Source: Xiphophorus maculatus (Eukaryota; Chordata; Actinopteri; Cyprinodontiformes; Poeciliidae). Taken from it: DNA of 64,000 nt. The translations under genes and the position numbers were made by a program. The notes under the pieces are model-generated. The model was not told the DNA's origin. It did not search any database and saw nothing but the letters and a program-made list of their open reading frames with translations. This document shows, piece after piece, positions 42,501-51,377 of this stretch. Location: assembly GCF_002775205.1 (NCBI RefSeq), contig NC_036454.1:1526382-1590381 (forward strand), read 5' to 3'. Each line of letters starts with the position of its first letter. Within the stretch, counting starts at the first letter, position 1.

Positions 42501-45500
42501 TTGATTTGTATGTCACATATCCCTGCTTAAGCTTGCTTAATAAATTCATACTATAAAATTCTAATGAGGTTGGTGGACATTGGAATTAATTGAGTCATTT
42601 AATCATTTTTCAGTTCTTTTAATTGAGGTAAAACTAATGTACATGATTCCAGTAAATAGGTGGCTTCATCATTTCCTTTAGTGAGTGTAAATAATGACCC
42701 TGGGACTTATATCTAAGTCACTAAACTTAATCTAGCCGGTTCCAAGAGCGAGTTATATCTTAGAAAGTGAGCTACCGTTAACAGAAGTGGTTATTGGAAT
42801 TATGCAGCTGCGAGGGCTACTCAGCTGATTGTTTCTTAACTATAAAGGGTCGTAACTTCTGGATCGGAGGTAGTTAGAGCTAGACGAATCGCTTTCGCCA
42901 CCAGTTTGAACAGATCATCTCTTATAGATCTTTTTTAGGGTAATACCCAGGTCTTAGAGATTTTCCGGACCTGTTAGACAGAGAACTGGTCAGTAGTCAG
43001 CCCAGGATAAGTTGTGAGGAGAGGGCGGGGCTGGCTATTGCGTAATAACAGACAACATGTAGACTGCTTGGGCGAACTCCCAGAACCCTCCAGGACCCTG
43101 CTGAGGGTGTAAAGCTGGTCCAGTGTTCCACGACCAGAACCAGAACCACACTGCTCTTCCTGAATCCAAGGTTCGACTATCCGATGGACCCTCCTCTCCA
43201 GGACCCCTGAGTAGACCTTGCCAGGGAGGCTTAAGAGTGTGACCTCTCTATAATTGGAGCACACCCTCCGGTCCCCGTTTTTGATCAGGGGGACCACCAC
43301 CCCGGTCTGCCAATCCAGGGGAACTGCCCCCGATGTCAATGCAATATTGCAGAGTCACATCAGCCAACACAACCCTACAACATCCAGAGCCTTAAGGAAC
43401 TCCGGGCGGATCTCATCCACCCCCGGGGCCTTGCCACCGAGGAGTTTTTTAACCACCTCGGCGACCTCGTCCCCAGAGATTGGAGAGCCCAGCCCAGAGT
43501 CCCCAGGCTCAGCTTCCTCAATGGAAGGCATGTTGGTGGGATTGAGGAGGTCTTCGAAGTATTCTGCCCACCGGCCCACAACGTCCCAAGATGAGGTCAG
43601 CAGCACACCATCCCCACTATAAACAATGTTGGTGCCGTACTGCTTCCCCCTCCTGAGATGCCGGATGGTGGACCAGAATCACCTTGAAATCATGCGGAAG
43701 TCTTTCTCCATGGCCTCTCCAAACTCCTCCCACGCCTGAGTTTTTGCCTCAGCGACCACCCGAGCTGCATGCCGCTTCGCTTCGCCGGTACCCATCAGCT
43801 GCTTCCGGAGTCCCACAGGCTAAAAAGCCCCGATAGGACTCCTTCTTCAGCCTGACAGCAACCCTCACCGAAGGTGTCCACCAAAGGGTCCGAGGGTTGC
43901 CGCCGCGACAGGCACCGACAACCTTGCGGCCACAGCTCCGATCAGCCACCTCGACAATGGAGACACGGAACATGGTCCACTCAGACTCCATGTCCCCCAC
44001 CTCCCCCAGGACGTGTTCAAAGTTCTGCCAGAGATGGGAGTTAAAGCTACGTCTCACAGGGGATTCCGCCAGATGTTCCCAGCAGACCCTCACAACACAT
44101 TTGGGCCTGCCAGGTCTGACCGGCTTCCTCCCCCACCACCGGAGCCAACTCACCACCAGGTAGTGGTGAGTGGACAGCTCCGCACCTCTCTTCACCCGAG
44201 TGTCCAAGACATACTGCCGATGAAACAATGACAAAGTCAGTCATCAAACTGCGGCCTAGGGTGTCCTGGTGCCAAGTGCACATATGGACACCCTTATGCT
44301 TGAACATGGTGTTCGTTATGGACAATCCATGACGAGCACAGAAGTCCAACAACAGAACACCGCTCGAGTTCAGATTGGGGGGGCCGTTCCTCCCAACCAG
44401 GACCCTCCAGGTCTCACTGTCATTGCCCACGTCAGTCCCCCAGCAGTATGCCCACTCCTGCCCGGCGCCTCTCACCATGGGCAGCTCCAGAATGGAAGTA
44501 TGTCCAGCCCCTCTCAAGGAGACTGGTTCCAGAACCAGAGCAATGCGTCGAGGTGAGACCGACTATTTCTAGCCAGAACCTCTTGACCTCACACACTAAC
44601 TCCGGCTCCTTCCCCACCAGAGAGGTGACATTCCACGTCCCAAGAGCCAGTTTCTGCAACTGAGGATCAGATGGTTGGGTGCATCTCACATTGCACCCAA
44701 CCCCTTTGGCCTCTCCCACAGGTGGTGGCCCATGGGAGGGGGGACCCGTGTTTCCTCTTCGGGCTGAGCCCGGCCGGGCTCCATGGGAAAAATCCCGGCC
44801 ACCAGGCACTCGCCATCGCCTGGCACTCCAGAGTGGGACCCCGGTGACCGTCCGGGCGAGGGAACACTAAGTCCAATGTTGCCATTTGTCATTGGGGTCT
44901 TCGGGCTGCACTTTGTCTGGTCCCCCTACCAGGGGCATGAAGCCCCAGACAGCATAGCTCCTGGGGCACTCAAACCCCTCCACCATAATAAGGTGGTAGC
45001 CCAAGGAGAGGGCTGTTGAATATGTCTGATTTCAGATGGGAGCGGTCCCGACGTTCTACTGACTGGACCCGATCAATCGTAACCAGTGATGGCATAGTTA
45101 CTCTGAAAAAGTAACTTCAATCGGATTACTGATTACTCCTTGAAAAAGTAACTCAGTTAGATTACTGACTACTTAATTTGGAAAGTAACTAAGTTACATT
45201 AAAAGTAACCTTCTTAGTTACTTTCAGCAGCTGCTAACAACAACGCTGTGAAAATTACAGTGATCTTTGCCGATACTTAATTGTAAGGTAGTTTATAATG
45301 GTAACATCGACAATGTGTCTCCACTTATAAGGTTGAACTGAAGGGGAGATTTTTTAATGGTTATAACAGTACAAAAAAAAACTTCAGTAATTTGTGCATG
45401 TTTTTGTGTGGTCCACTATTGTCTGGAAAACTCTAAGAAGGATTTTAACCCCCCACGCCCCACCCCCGAGCCTCCAGGTTGTGCGTTACGGCCCTGCGTT

Positions 45501-48500
45501 TGGTGTCAGAGCACAGCGCTCCTCCTGCGGCTCCACAGTTCAGATGGCTGCTGCACAGATTTGTGACACTTATTTTAATATTAATAATTACAATGGCGTT
45601 TAGTTGCACAACTTTACGGAATCGTTTTCCAAGCCCAAATGAGCAACTTCAGTTCAAAAACGAGCCCAAAAAGGCGCAACCCGCGACTCATTAAATTTGC
45701 TAGCGACTTAAAAAAGAAAAGGCCCTCAGGTTTTGTAATAATTGGACTTGGCGACAGAAACTCAAAGTCGTTTCTGTTTTTCTACCAACAAAACGCGGAT
45801 CTCCCTCTTCCCTCCATTCTTTACGTTTCTGTCGCTGCTGATACTGTCGCATAGAAACGGGGATCACTGGACAAGACGAGTAGAGGAAATAAATTTAAAG
45901 TCCAAAAGAAAATAGTAACGCAAAAATGATTTTGATAAGTAACTGTAGTCTGACTCCTGTATATGAAATAGCAACGCGTTAGATTACTCGTTCCTGAAAA
46001 AAGTGGTCCGATCGTTAACACACCACACACTACAGGATGATTGGTTACGAGCGACAATCTTAGAATGCAGAACGTTCTAAGATTTTCGTAAGGGCAAAAT
46101 CGGGGCAAAAAACTTGTGTAGTGTGAACTGGGCTTAAGAGGAAAAAACCAAACCAAACCCAAAACCCAGAGTCCTGACACCTTTGGCTGAAATGGCGCCT
46201 TTAGAATGCGATGTTGTGTTAATGATAAAAAAATGTTAAAAAATTGTGATAAAAGCGCACAACCAGACCCCACAGGGCAGATCGGTTTGATCAGACGGAT
46301 CCACCTGACTGATCAACCAGCGCAGTTTTCTCTGCAGATGCGACCAGGAGGAATTTGGGAGGCTGAGCGTTCAGACCGCAGCAGGTAATTTAAGTGGAGT
46401 CGTTTAATTTATTATAAGTTATTGGGCCACAGTCAGTAGTTTGTGTCACTACAGAGAAAAAGTTAGATGAATTTATCTGATTTATGTGTGATGGATCTGG
46501 ATTCACGGTTCCACTGGGTGAATATTAACTAAATGCAGCTGAGTAGCCGATGTTAATATGATTATAATTTTATGGGGAAAAATAAAACATAACCGATTGA
46601 TTTTAATGCTGTAAATCAAGATGACGGATAACAGAAAAGTCTAGCGCCACCTCTGGTTAAAGTATAACGTTTACTCTGTTAGCGTGGATCATTCGTTGTT
46701 GCCTGTCTGGACTCTAGTTGCGTTGCTCCCTAGGAGTTGGTGCTGGTTCCGTTGCTTGGTTCTGGTGGTTCATTCAGCCGTCGGCGAGAGGCCGAAATAA
46801 AATGTCGCACAGACAACCGGAGAAAATTTTCACTCAACCATGACAGACTAATGAAAGCAAGCTAGGGTATATTATCAGCTAGTTAGCGGTAGCCTGAACC
46901 GCCTTGAGTCACAGAACACAATGAAGATGTCTGCAGGCAACTCGACAGAAAAGTTGAAAAAAACCCACATTAATTAAATTAAATAATCAAAATTTAATAA
47001 TTAATGATTTCAAGGCTAGGATTCATTTTACAAATATGATGGATTTTGAGCCCAAAAGGGCCGGTTCTGGTTCCAACATTTGGTTCTCTTGCTCCCAGGT
47101 TTCCCAGTAGACATGGTCCTGGAGGGTTCTGGGAGTTCGCCCAACCAGTCTACATGTGTTTTGTGGACTTGGAGAAGGCGTTCGACCGTGTCCCTCGGGG
47201 AGCCCTGTGGGGGGTTCTCCGGGAGTATGGGGTACCGGGCCCTTTGATACGGGCTGTCAGGTCCCTGTATGACCGGTGTCAGAGTCTGGTCCGCATTGCC
47301 GGCAGTAAGTCGGGCTCGTTTCCAGTGAGAGTTGGACTCCGCCAGGGCTGCCCTTTGTCACCGATTCTGTTCATCACTTTCATGGACAGAATTTCTAGGC
47401 GCAGCCAAGGTGTTGAGGGGGTCCGATTTGGTGGCCTTAGGATCTCGTCTCTGCTTGTTGCAGACGATGTGGTCCTACTGGCCTCATCAGGTCATGATCT
47501 GCAGCTCTCGCTGGAGCGGTTCGCAGCCGAGTGTGAAGCGGCCGGGATGGGGATCAGTGCCTCCAAATCCGAGGCCATGGTCTTGAGCCGGAAAAGGGTA
47601 GAGTGCCTTCTCCGGGTCAGGAGGGTGTCCTGCCCCAGGTGGAGGAGTTCAAGTATCTCGGGATCTTGTTCACGAATGAGGGAAGAAGGGAGCGAGAGAT
47701 CGACAGGCGGATTGGCGCAGCGTCTGCTGTCAAGCGGGCGTTGTATCGGTCCGTCGTGGTGAAGAGAGAGCTGAGCCAAAAAGCGAAGCTCTCGATTTAC
47801 CGGTCGATCTACGTTCCCACCCTCATCTATGGTCATGAGCTTTGGGTCATGACCGAAAGAACGAGATCGCGGATACAAGCGGCTGAAATGGGTTTTCTCC
47901 GTAGGGTGGCTGGGCTCTCCCTTAGAGATAGGGTGAGAAGCTCAGTCATCCGGGAGGGACTCAGAGTAGAGCCGCTGCTCCTTCACATCGAGAGGAGCCA
48001 GTTGAGGTGGCTCTGGCATCTGGTCAGGATGCCTCCTGGACGCCTCCCTGGTGAGGTGTTCCGGGCACGCCCCACCAGGAGGAGGCCCCGGGGAAGACCC
48101 AGGACACGCTGGAGAGACTATGTCTCTCGGCTGGCCTGGGAACGCCTCGGGATTCCCCCGGAGGAGCTAGAAGAAGTGGCTGGGGAGAGGGAAGTCTGGG
48201 CCTCCCTTCTGAAGCTGCTACCCCCGCGACCCGACCTCGGATAAGCGGAAGAAGATGGATGGATGGATGGATGGATGGATGGATGGATGGATGGATGGAT
48301 GGATGGATGGATGGATGGATGATGGATTTTGAGCCCAAAAGGGCCGGTTCTGGTTCCAACATTTGGTTCTCTTGCTCCCAGGTTTCCCAGTAGATTCTGT
48401 CTTAAAACAAACATTGTTTGTCAGGCAGGTCATCAGGAAATCTTCTTCTGCAGGTGTACGCTATCCTGGTCAGCCATCCTCCGCAGTCCAACGATCACCT

Positions 48501-49647
48501 GACTCCTACGCCTGTCTCTTACACGGCCGGGTTCTACCGGATCCCGGTGGTCGGCCTGACGACTCGCATGTCCATCTACTCCGACAAGGTCAGCCGCGTC
48601 CGCCTGCTACGGCACTTCTCACATTTCACCAGCTGATGAGTCCCGGTGTTCCTCAGAGCTCCATACTAGACACTGTGTGTTGGGAGGGACTGGCACAGAT
48701 CAGAAAAGCTTAGGTTGGTTCAACTAAAAGATACACTAACCTAACTGAGGGTTAGCTAAGATGAGCTAAGCTAAACTGGCTAAGCTAAAAGTATAAGTTC
48801 AGGTTAGCTAAGTGAGCTAAGAAAAGTTTGTGTTGGTTAAACTAGAGAAAAGCTAATCTGCGATTAGCTAAGGTGAGATAATAATTGATGCTGCTGGACA
48901 AACTAAACTCAGAACAAGCTAAGCTACAGTAGCTGGTTGGTTAAGCTACGATGAACGTGGATTGGTCAAGTTTTGGTAAATTATGCTAAAATAACCTGAG
49001 GTAAATATTAAATCACAGTGAGTTAGTATAAAGCAGCAGAAGAAGTGAAGCCTAAACTCAACCTGATGAGCAGCAAAGGTCACGTCAAGGTCACGACTCT
49101 ACGCAGTGTTTAGGACACAAAGACTTGGAGACCTGAAAGATCCATCATCCTGCATCGGCTACCTGTACATGTGTTAGCATCTGTTACTGTGTTAGCATGT
49201 GTTAGCGTGTTATCATAATTTTATATTCAAGAACATATGATCCAGTTCTTCTCATTTCCCAGTTTCTTCCCTGAACTGGGAGCAAATTGGACTCTGAGTC
49301 TTTCTCAGGTTCATGAAACTGTTGATGGTGAGATCAGGCCAGAGCATTCCTGTAGTCTCCCAGTACTCCCAGTCTCTCCCGTTTGTGGCTCAGAATTCAG
49401 AGAAGTGAGTTCTTAGTGTCCCGCTGTGGGTTCTTCCTCATGCTCCTCTTCCTCCTCCTCCTCTCTGCAGAGCATCCACCTGTCCTTCCTGCGGACGGTG
49501 CCGCCGTACTCCCACCAGGCCCAGGTGTGGTTCGACCTGATGAGGGAGTTCAGGTGGAACCACATCATCCTGATCGTCAGCGACGACCACGAGGGCCGAG
49601 CCGCCCAGAAGAAGCTGGAGACGCTCCTGGAGGAGCGGGAGACCAAG
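33581..49647 (+). CDS. grin1: NMDA receptor subunit GluN1, 5' part (window ends in an intron)
   Basis: GluN1 is the obligatory glycine-binding subunit of the NMDA receptor channel at excitatory synapses. Coding pieces: 33581 (A only), 36575-36831, 48454-48588, 49471-49647, about 190 residues. The product starts with a likely signal peptide ([20 protein letters not shown]), then the amino-terminal clamshell domain ([79 protein letters not shown]). Junctions are GT-AG, in phase 0 except the first. Exon breaks match the mammalian pattern (after LISxQ, SDK and ERETK). No upstream ATG lies in frame; the ATG forms by joining A|TG. Ligand-binding and channel exons are to the right. Fish have two paralogues (a, b); which one this is I cannot tell. 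Confidence 0.93.
34813..34946. repeat. 19 bp minisatellite followed by poly-C
   Basis: Units alternate CCCCGCCCTAAACACAAAG and CTCCGCCCTAAACCCGAGG, about six copies, then C runs for about 21 bases (34926-34946). Confidence 0.9.
35549..35736. mobile_element. hAT-type MITE, about 190 bp
   Basis: It begins CAGGGGTGGGCAATCCTGG and ends GGAGTTGCCCACCCCG, inverted to each other, with inner complementary arms (GGTCCAACACAC, CAGGTGTGTTGAA). A clear 8 bp duplication is not seen. Similar in style to 1277 and 38356. Confidence 0.65.
35851..35864 (-). promoter_or_regulatory. CTCF-like core motif (minus)
   Basis: GCGCCCCCTACTGG is the reverse complement of CCAGTAGGGGGCGC, a full match to the CTCF core pattern. 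It lies 711 bases upstream of the first main grin1 coding exon and faces the sites at 2583 and 12869. Confidence 0.45.
36575..36831 (+). CDS. grin1: grin1 exon 2: start codon TG, signal peptide and first domain part
   Basis: 257 bases encoding TG of the start codon plus 85 residues to CEDLISNQ. Acceptor CCCCAG, donor GTGAAC, ending in phase 0. The preceding in-frame intron sequence has no ATG, and the first internal ATG (in DKFKM) would remove the signal peptide. Confidence 0.92.
38161..38174 (+). promoter_or_regulatory. CTCF-like core motif
   Basis: CCACCAGAGGGCAG fits the CTCF core pattern and is preceded by TTG. It faces the motif at 38200. Confidence 0.45.
38200..38213 (-). promoter_or_regulatory. 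CTCF-like core motif (minus)
   Basis: GCGCCCCCTGCTGG is the reverse complement of CCAGCAGGGGGCGC, a full match. With 38161 it forms a convergent pair about 25 bases apart. Confidence 0.45.
38356..38581. mobile_element. hAT-type MITE, 226 bp
   Basis: Ends CACAGGTGTCAAACTCCAG and CTGGAGTTCGACACCTG are inverted repeats closely related to the copy at 1277. Flanks CTGTGGAT and CTGTAGTA suggest an 8 bp duplication that has since changed. Confidence 0.7.
39180..40050. repeat. Dispersed repeat, class not resolved
   Basis: GGTGGACCCAAACGCAGCAG followed by AATGAATGTTTAATGAAG and A-rich sequence with many AACTAGAA words resembles a common unclassified fish repeat, from recollection. No clear ends or coding capacity. 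Confidence 0.35.
40774..40976 (-). mobile_element. tRNA-derived SINE (copy 2) with 18 bp duplication
   Basis: The minus strand carries an A box (GTGGCGTAACGGTTAGCGCG) and a B box (GAGTTCGACTCCCGGACC), a body shared with 28368, and a short A tail (T run at 40773-40782). CCTCTCCTGGTCATTTCT flanks both sides (40756-40773 and 40977-40994), confirming retroposition. Confidence 0.85.
41191..45020 (-). mobile_element. Rex3-like (RTE) retrotransposon, broken, split by a solo LTR
   Basis: On the minus strand, 45020 to 43055 gives 5' leader, endonuclease pieces ([31 protein letters not shown]) and the start of reverse transcriptase ([15 protein letters not shown]). 41400 to 41191 continues it ([21 protein letters not shown]). 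Between them the solo LTR at 41401-43054 is inserted. Homology to the other copy stops at GGGCTGCCCTTTGTCACCG (41191), and the 3' half with the catalytic motif is missing. Several frameshifts and stops make it a pseudogene. Confidence 0.85.
41401..43054 (+). mobile_element. Solo LTR, 1654 bp, with ACAT duplication
   Basis: It starts TGTCAAGAAAACTGG and ends GTAATAACAGACA (inverted TGTC/GACA tips). ACAT lies on both sides (41397-41400, 43055-43058) and once in the uninterrupted Rex3 copy at 47148. TATAAAAA (41977-41984) and AATAAA (42539-42544) fit a + strand promoter and polyadenylation signal. No gag, pol or env remains, as after recombination between two LTRs. The long LTR and 4 bp duplication suit a retrovirus-like element, but the class is not determined. 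Confidence 0.75.
45084..46016. repeat. hAT-like repeat fragment
   Basis: It starts CAGTGATGGCATAGTTACTC followed by several AAAGTAACT words, and near its right side has AACGCGTTAGATTACTCG. A related right-hand piece appears inverted at 58320-58410. The expected right terminus is not found. Confidence 0.5.
47112..48320 (+). mobile_element. 5'-truncated Rex3-like (RTE) retrotransposon with 74 bp duplication
   Basis: The copy ends in (GATG)n at about 48257-48320, the tail reported for Rex3. The 74 bases at 47038-47111 recur at 48321-48394 with no difference seen, so they are taken as the target-site duplication. Only the reverse transcriptase and C-terminal part of the ORF remain. The insertion ends 133 bases upstream of the next grin1 exon. 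Confidence 0.9.
47136..48244 (+). pseudogene. Rex3-like reverse transcriptase fragment, one frameshift
   Basis: Frame one (to about 47615) encodes [30 protein letters not shown] and [10 protein letters not shown]. Frame two (from about 47612) encodes [11 protein letters not shown] through [16 protein letters not shown] and the stop. The shift near 47610-47620 separates them. The catalytic block reads VADD rather than the usual FADD, so it may be weak or dead. Confidence 0.85.
48454..48588 (+). CDS. grin1: grin1 exon 3
   Basis: 45 residues, [15 protein letters not shown] to MSIYSDK, part of the first lobe of the amino-terminal domain. Acceptor TTCTTCTGCAG, donor GTCAGC, phase 0 at both ends. 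Very close to vertebrate GluN1. Confidence 0.95.
48589..49470 (+). other. grin1 intron 3
   Basis: 882 bases with repeated GCTAAGCTAAACTGGCTAAG-style words at 48740-48980 and a GTGTTAGCATGTGTTAGCGTG run near 49190. No gene. Confidence 0.7.
49471..49647 (+). CDS. grin1: grin1 exon 4
   Basis: 59 residues, [16 protein letters not shown] to LLEERETK. Acceptor CTCTCTGCAG, donor GTGAGC, phase 0. In mammals the alternatively spliced N1 cassette follows this exon; it is not found in the window. Confidence 0.95.
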
Positions 49648-50644
49648 GTGAGCAAGGTGCTGGGCGTTGCCCCGGCAACCGGTCGTCATTGTCACGGCTT
49701 TACCTGCAGGCTCCATGTGGCGCACCTGTTGACAGAGGCCATGTGCAGATTACCCACCTAGATGCGCATGTGGAGGTACATGTGAAACTGCAGTGCCTGC
49801 AAAGCGTTTTCACTTCCTTCCATGTTTTACAAACCAGTCCTGATAGCAAAGTTTGGTTGTTTGGACCCAAGAAAGTAAAAAAATAATCATTTCTACCAAA
49901 TAGGAGCTTAAAATAAACGACTGATAAATATTCACTGAGCTATCTCCTAAATGTGCAGCTATCCAAAAATCATCAGTATCAGTCGGTGTTTGAAAAAATT
50001 AAAAGGTCAGACCCGACTTTGTGCAACTTTCTCCGCCGCTCACGTAGAACTGGGACAATGATCCGTTTCTTGTTCTTCTAATTCTGCATAACAGACTTAC
50101 TGAAAGTGGATTTTAATCAATATCTGCTGTGGATTCAGCTCTTTTTAACAGTCAAGGTGCTCTTGGGGTCAAATCAGGGTCAGCTTGGGGTCAAATCAGG
50201 GTCAGCAGCCTGATTGGTTGGAAGGCCGAACTAAAGGCTATACTGTTGGTCTTGTGAGTCTTATCGCCACCTGGTGGTAACTGTAGACATTACAACTTCA
50301 CTGGTGGTTGTACCAGTGAAGTTCATCTCTTGTTGTAGCTTTGTGTTTCACATGTACCTTGGAGTTCACATGTGAATGAACACATTAAGACATGTAAATC
50401 TGCACATGTTTCTGTCAACAAGTGTTGGGAGTCAAGATAGCAGTGGTGGGCCCCGTTTCGCTAATCCGCTAATATCAGAACCAATTATTAGCTTAGCATT
50501 TTAGCACCTTTACTAACTGTCAGCTTCCTCTAAATAATTTTTTCTAGAAAAATGGTAAAACTCTTTTGTAAACTTTCAGCTGAATAAAGTGTGACATCTG
50601 TGTTTTGGTTATCATCTGTTCTCCAAGTAGCAAGACGTTTATAT
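49648..50644 (+). other. Start of the last grin1 intron
   Basis: No further exon recognised. A 21-base unit (GGGGTCAAATCAGGGTCAGC) is duplicated at 50165-50207. From about 50460 the sequence is a repeat related to 63640-63790, into which the retrovirus-like element inserted. Confidence 0.6.
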
Positions 50645-51377
50645 TATTAAAAAAGAGGATCAATTTAATGCTAGCTTTGGACAAAACGTTTGGCTCCTGC
50701 TTCCTCTTTTAATTTTGCCCGGGATCTTCGAGCGGCGTTCTCCGTGAGCGTCCTGCAACCGCGTGCTGCTAAAACGAAACAACAACAAAGCGTGTTGACG
50801 TCACAGATCACAGAGTTTAATCTCATACAAAGCAATCGACAACAAAGCTGCAGAGGAACAGAGATATGCATTATATCACAAAATAAGACACACAAGGGAA
50901 GACAAACGAACACAGAGACAGACAAAGGCGCCCACGTGGAGAAAAGATGAAAAAACTCAGAACTCTCGGGTACGGACCTGAAATTATAAACTAAAAGGGT
51001 GTTTCCCTATTTAATATATGCAAAGAAGGCGTTCTGCTCTTCGACCAATTAGAACTCCCTCAGGCCCCCAAAGAAAGTTGGGACTTCCTGATTTATAGCA
51101 AAGGTGTCTGTTTTTTATCTAAGCAAAGGGCGGACTACCCCGTGGTCATCTCTGCCTGATACGGAAGATCCCTGGCGCCAAGAAGTCTCTTCTGCTCTAT
51201 CGGAATTGTAAATTTTATTGCTGTGTCTGTCAAAAGGGGGAGGAAAAAAGGGCCCTGCTCTGTCTGCTTACCGCATCTCAGACGAGACCTGTTCCAAATA
51301 AGAGTATTGTATATAACTATTACACATGTCGTATATTAGCTGTATTAAACGCCAACAAATAATCATTTTCCTTTACA
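50645..51377 (-). repeat. LTR (3' LTR in element orientation)
   Basis: 733 bases, on the minus strand starting TGTAAAGGAAAATGATT and ending TTTTTTAATA. It differs from the other LTR at about 50787 (AAAGCG versus AAAACG). Confidence 0.85.

Larger units (their letters stand above)
40077..46134. mobile_element. TIR DNA transposon with TAA duplications, expanded by nested insertions
   Basis: The left end AGCCCAGCTCACACTACA and right end TGTAGTGTGAACTGGGCT are inverted with one mismatch. TAA flanks both (40074-40076, 46135-46137), a TWA duplication as made by PIF/Harbinger-type elements. Most of the 6 kb is later insertions: a SINE, a Rex3-like copy with a solo LTR inside it, and a hAT-like fragment. 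What remains of the host element (40077-40750, 40995-41190) has only a short open stretch near 40310-40450. The superfamily is inferred from ends. Confidence 0.6.
36832..48453 (+). other. grin1 intron 2, 11.6 kb, repeat-rich
   Basis: It holds MITE, CTCF-like, SINE, Rex3, solo-LTR and TIR-element insertions described separately. Stretches 36900-38150, 38600-39180 and 46135-47037 show no gene; GCTAGCATGGAGCTAACA-type words repeat near 38650-38710. Confidence 0.8.

Noticed and set aside
46645..46658. Further CTCF-like site (reverse complement)
   Set aside because: It breaks the core pattern at one position, as do the partial matches near 8027 and 17599.
49648..49760. Coding extension of grin1 exon 4 past the donor
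   Set aside because: The sequence after GTGAGC does not match GluN1 and runs into intron-like sequence; the boundary equals that of other vertebrates.
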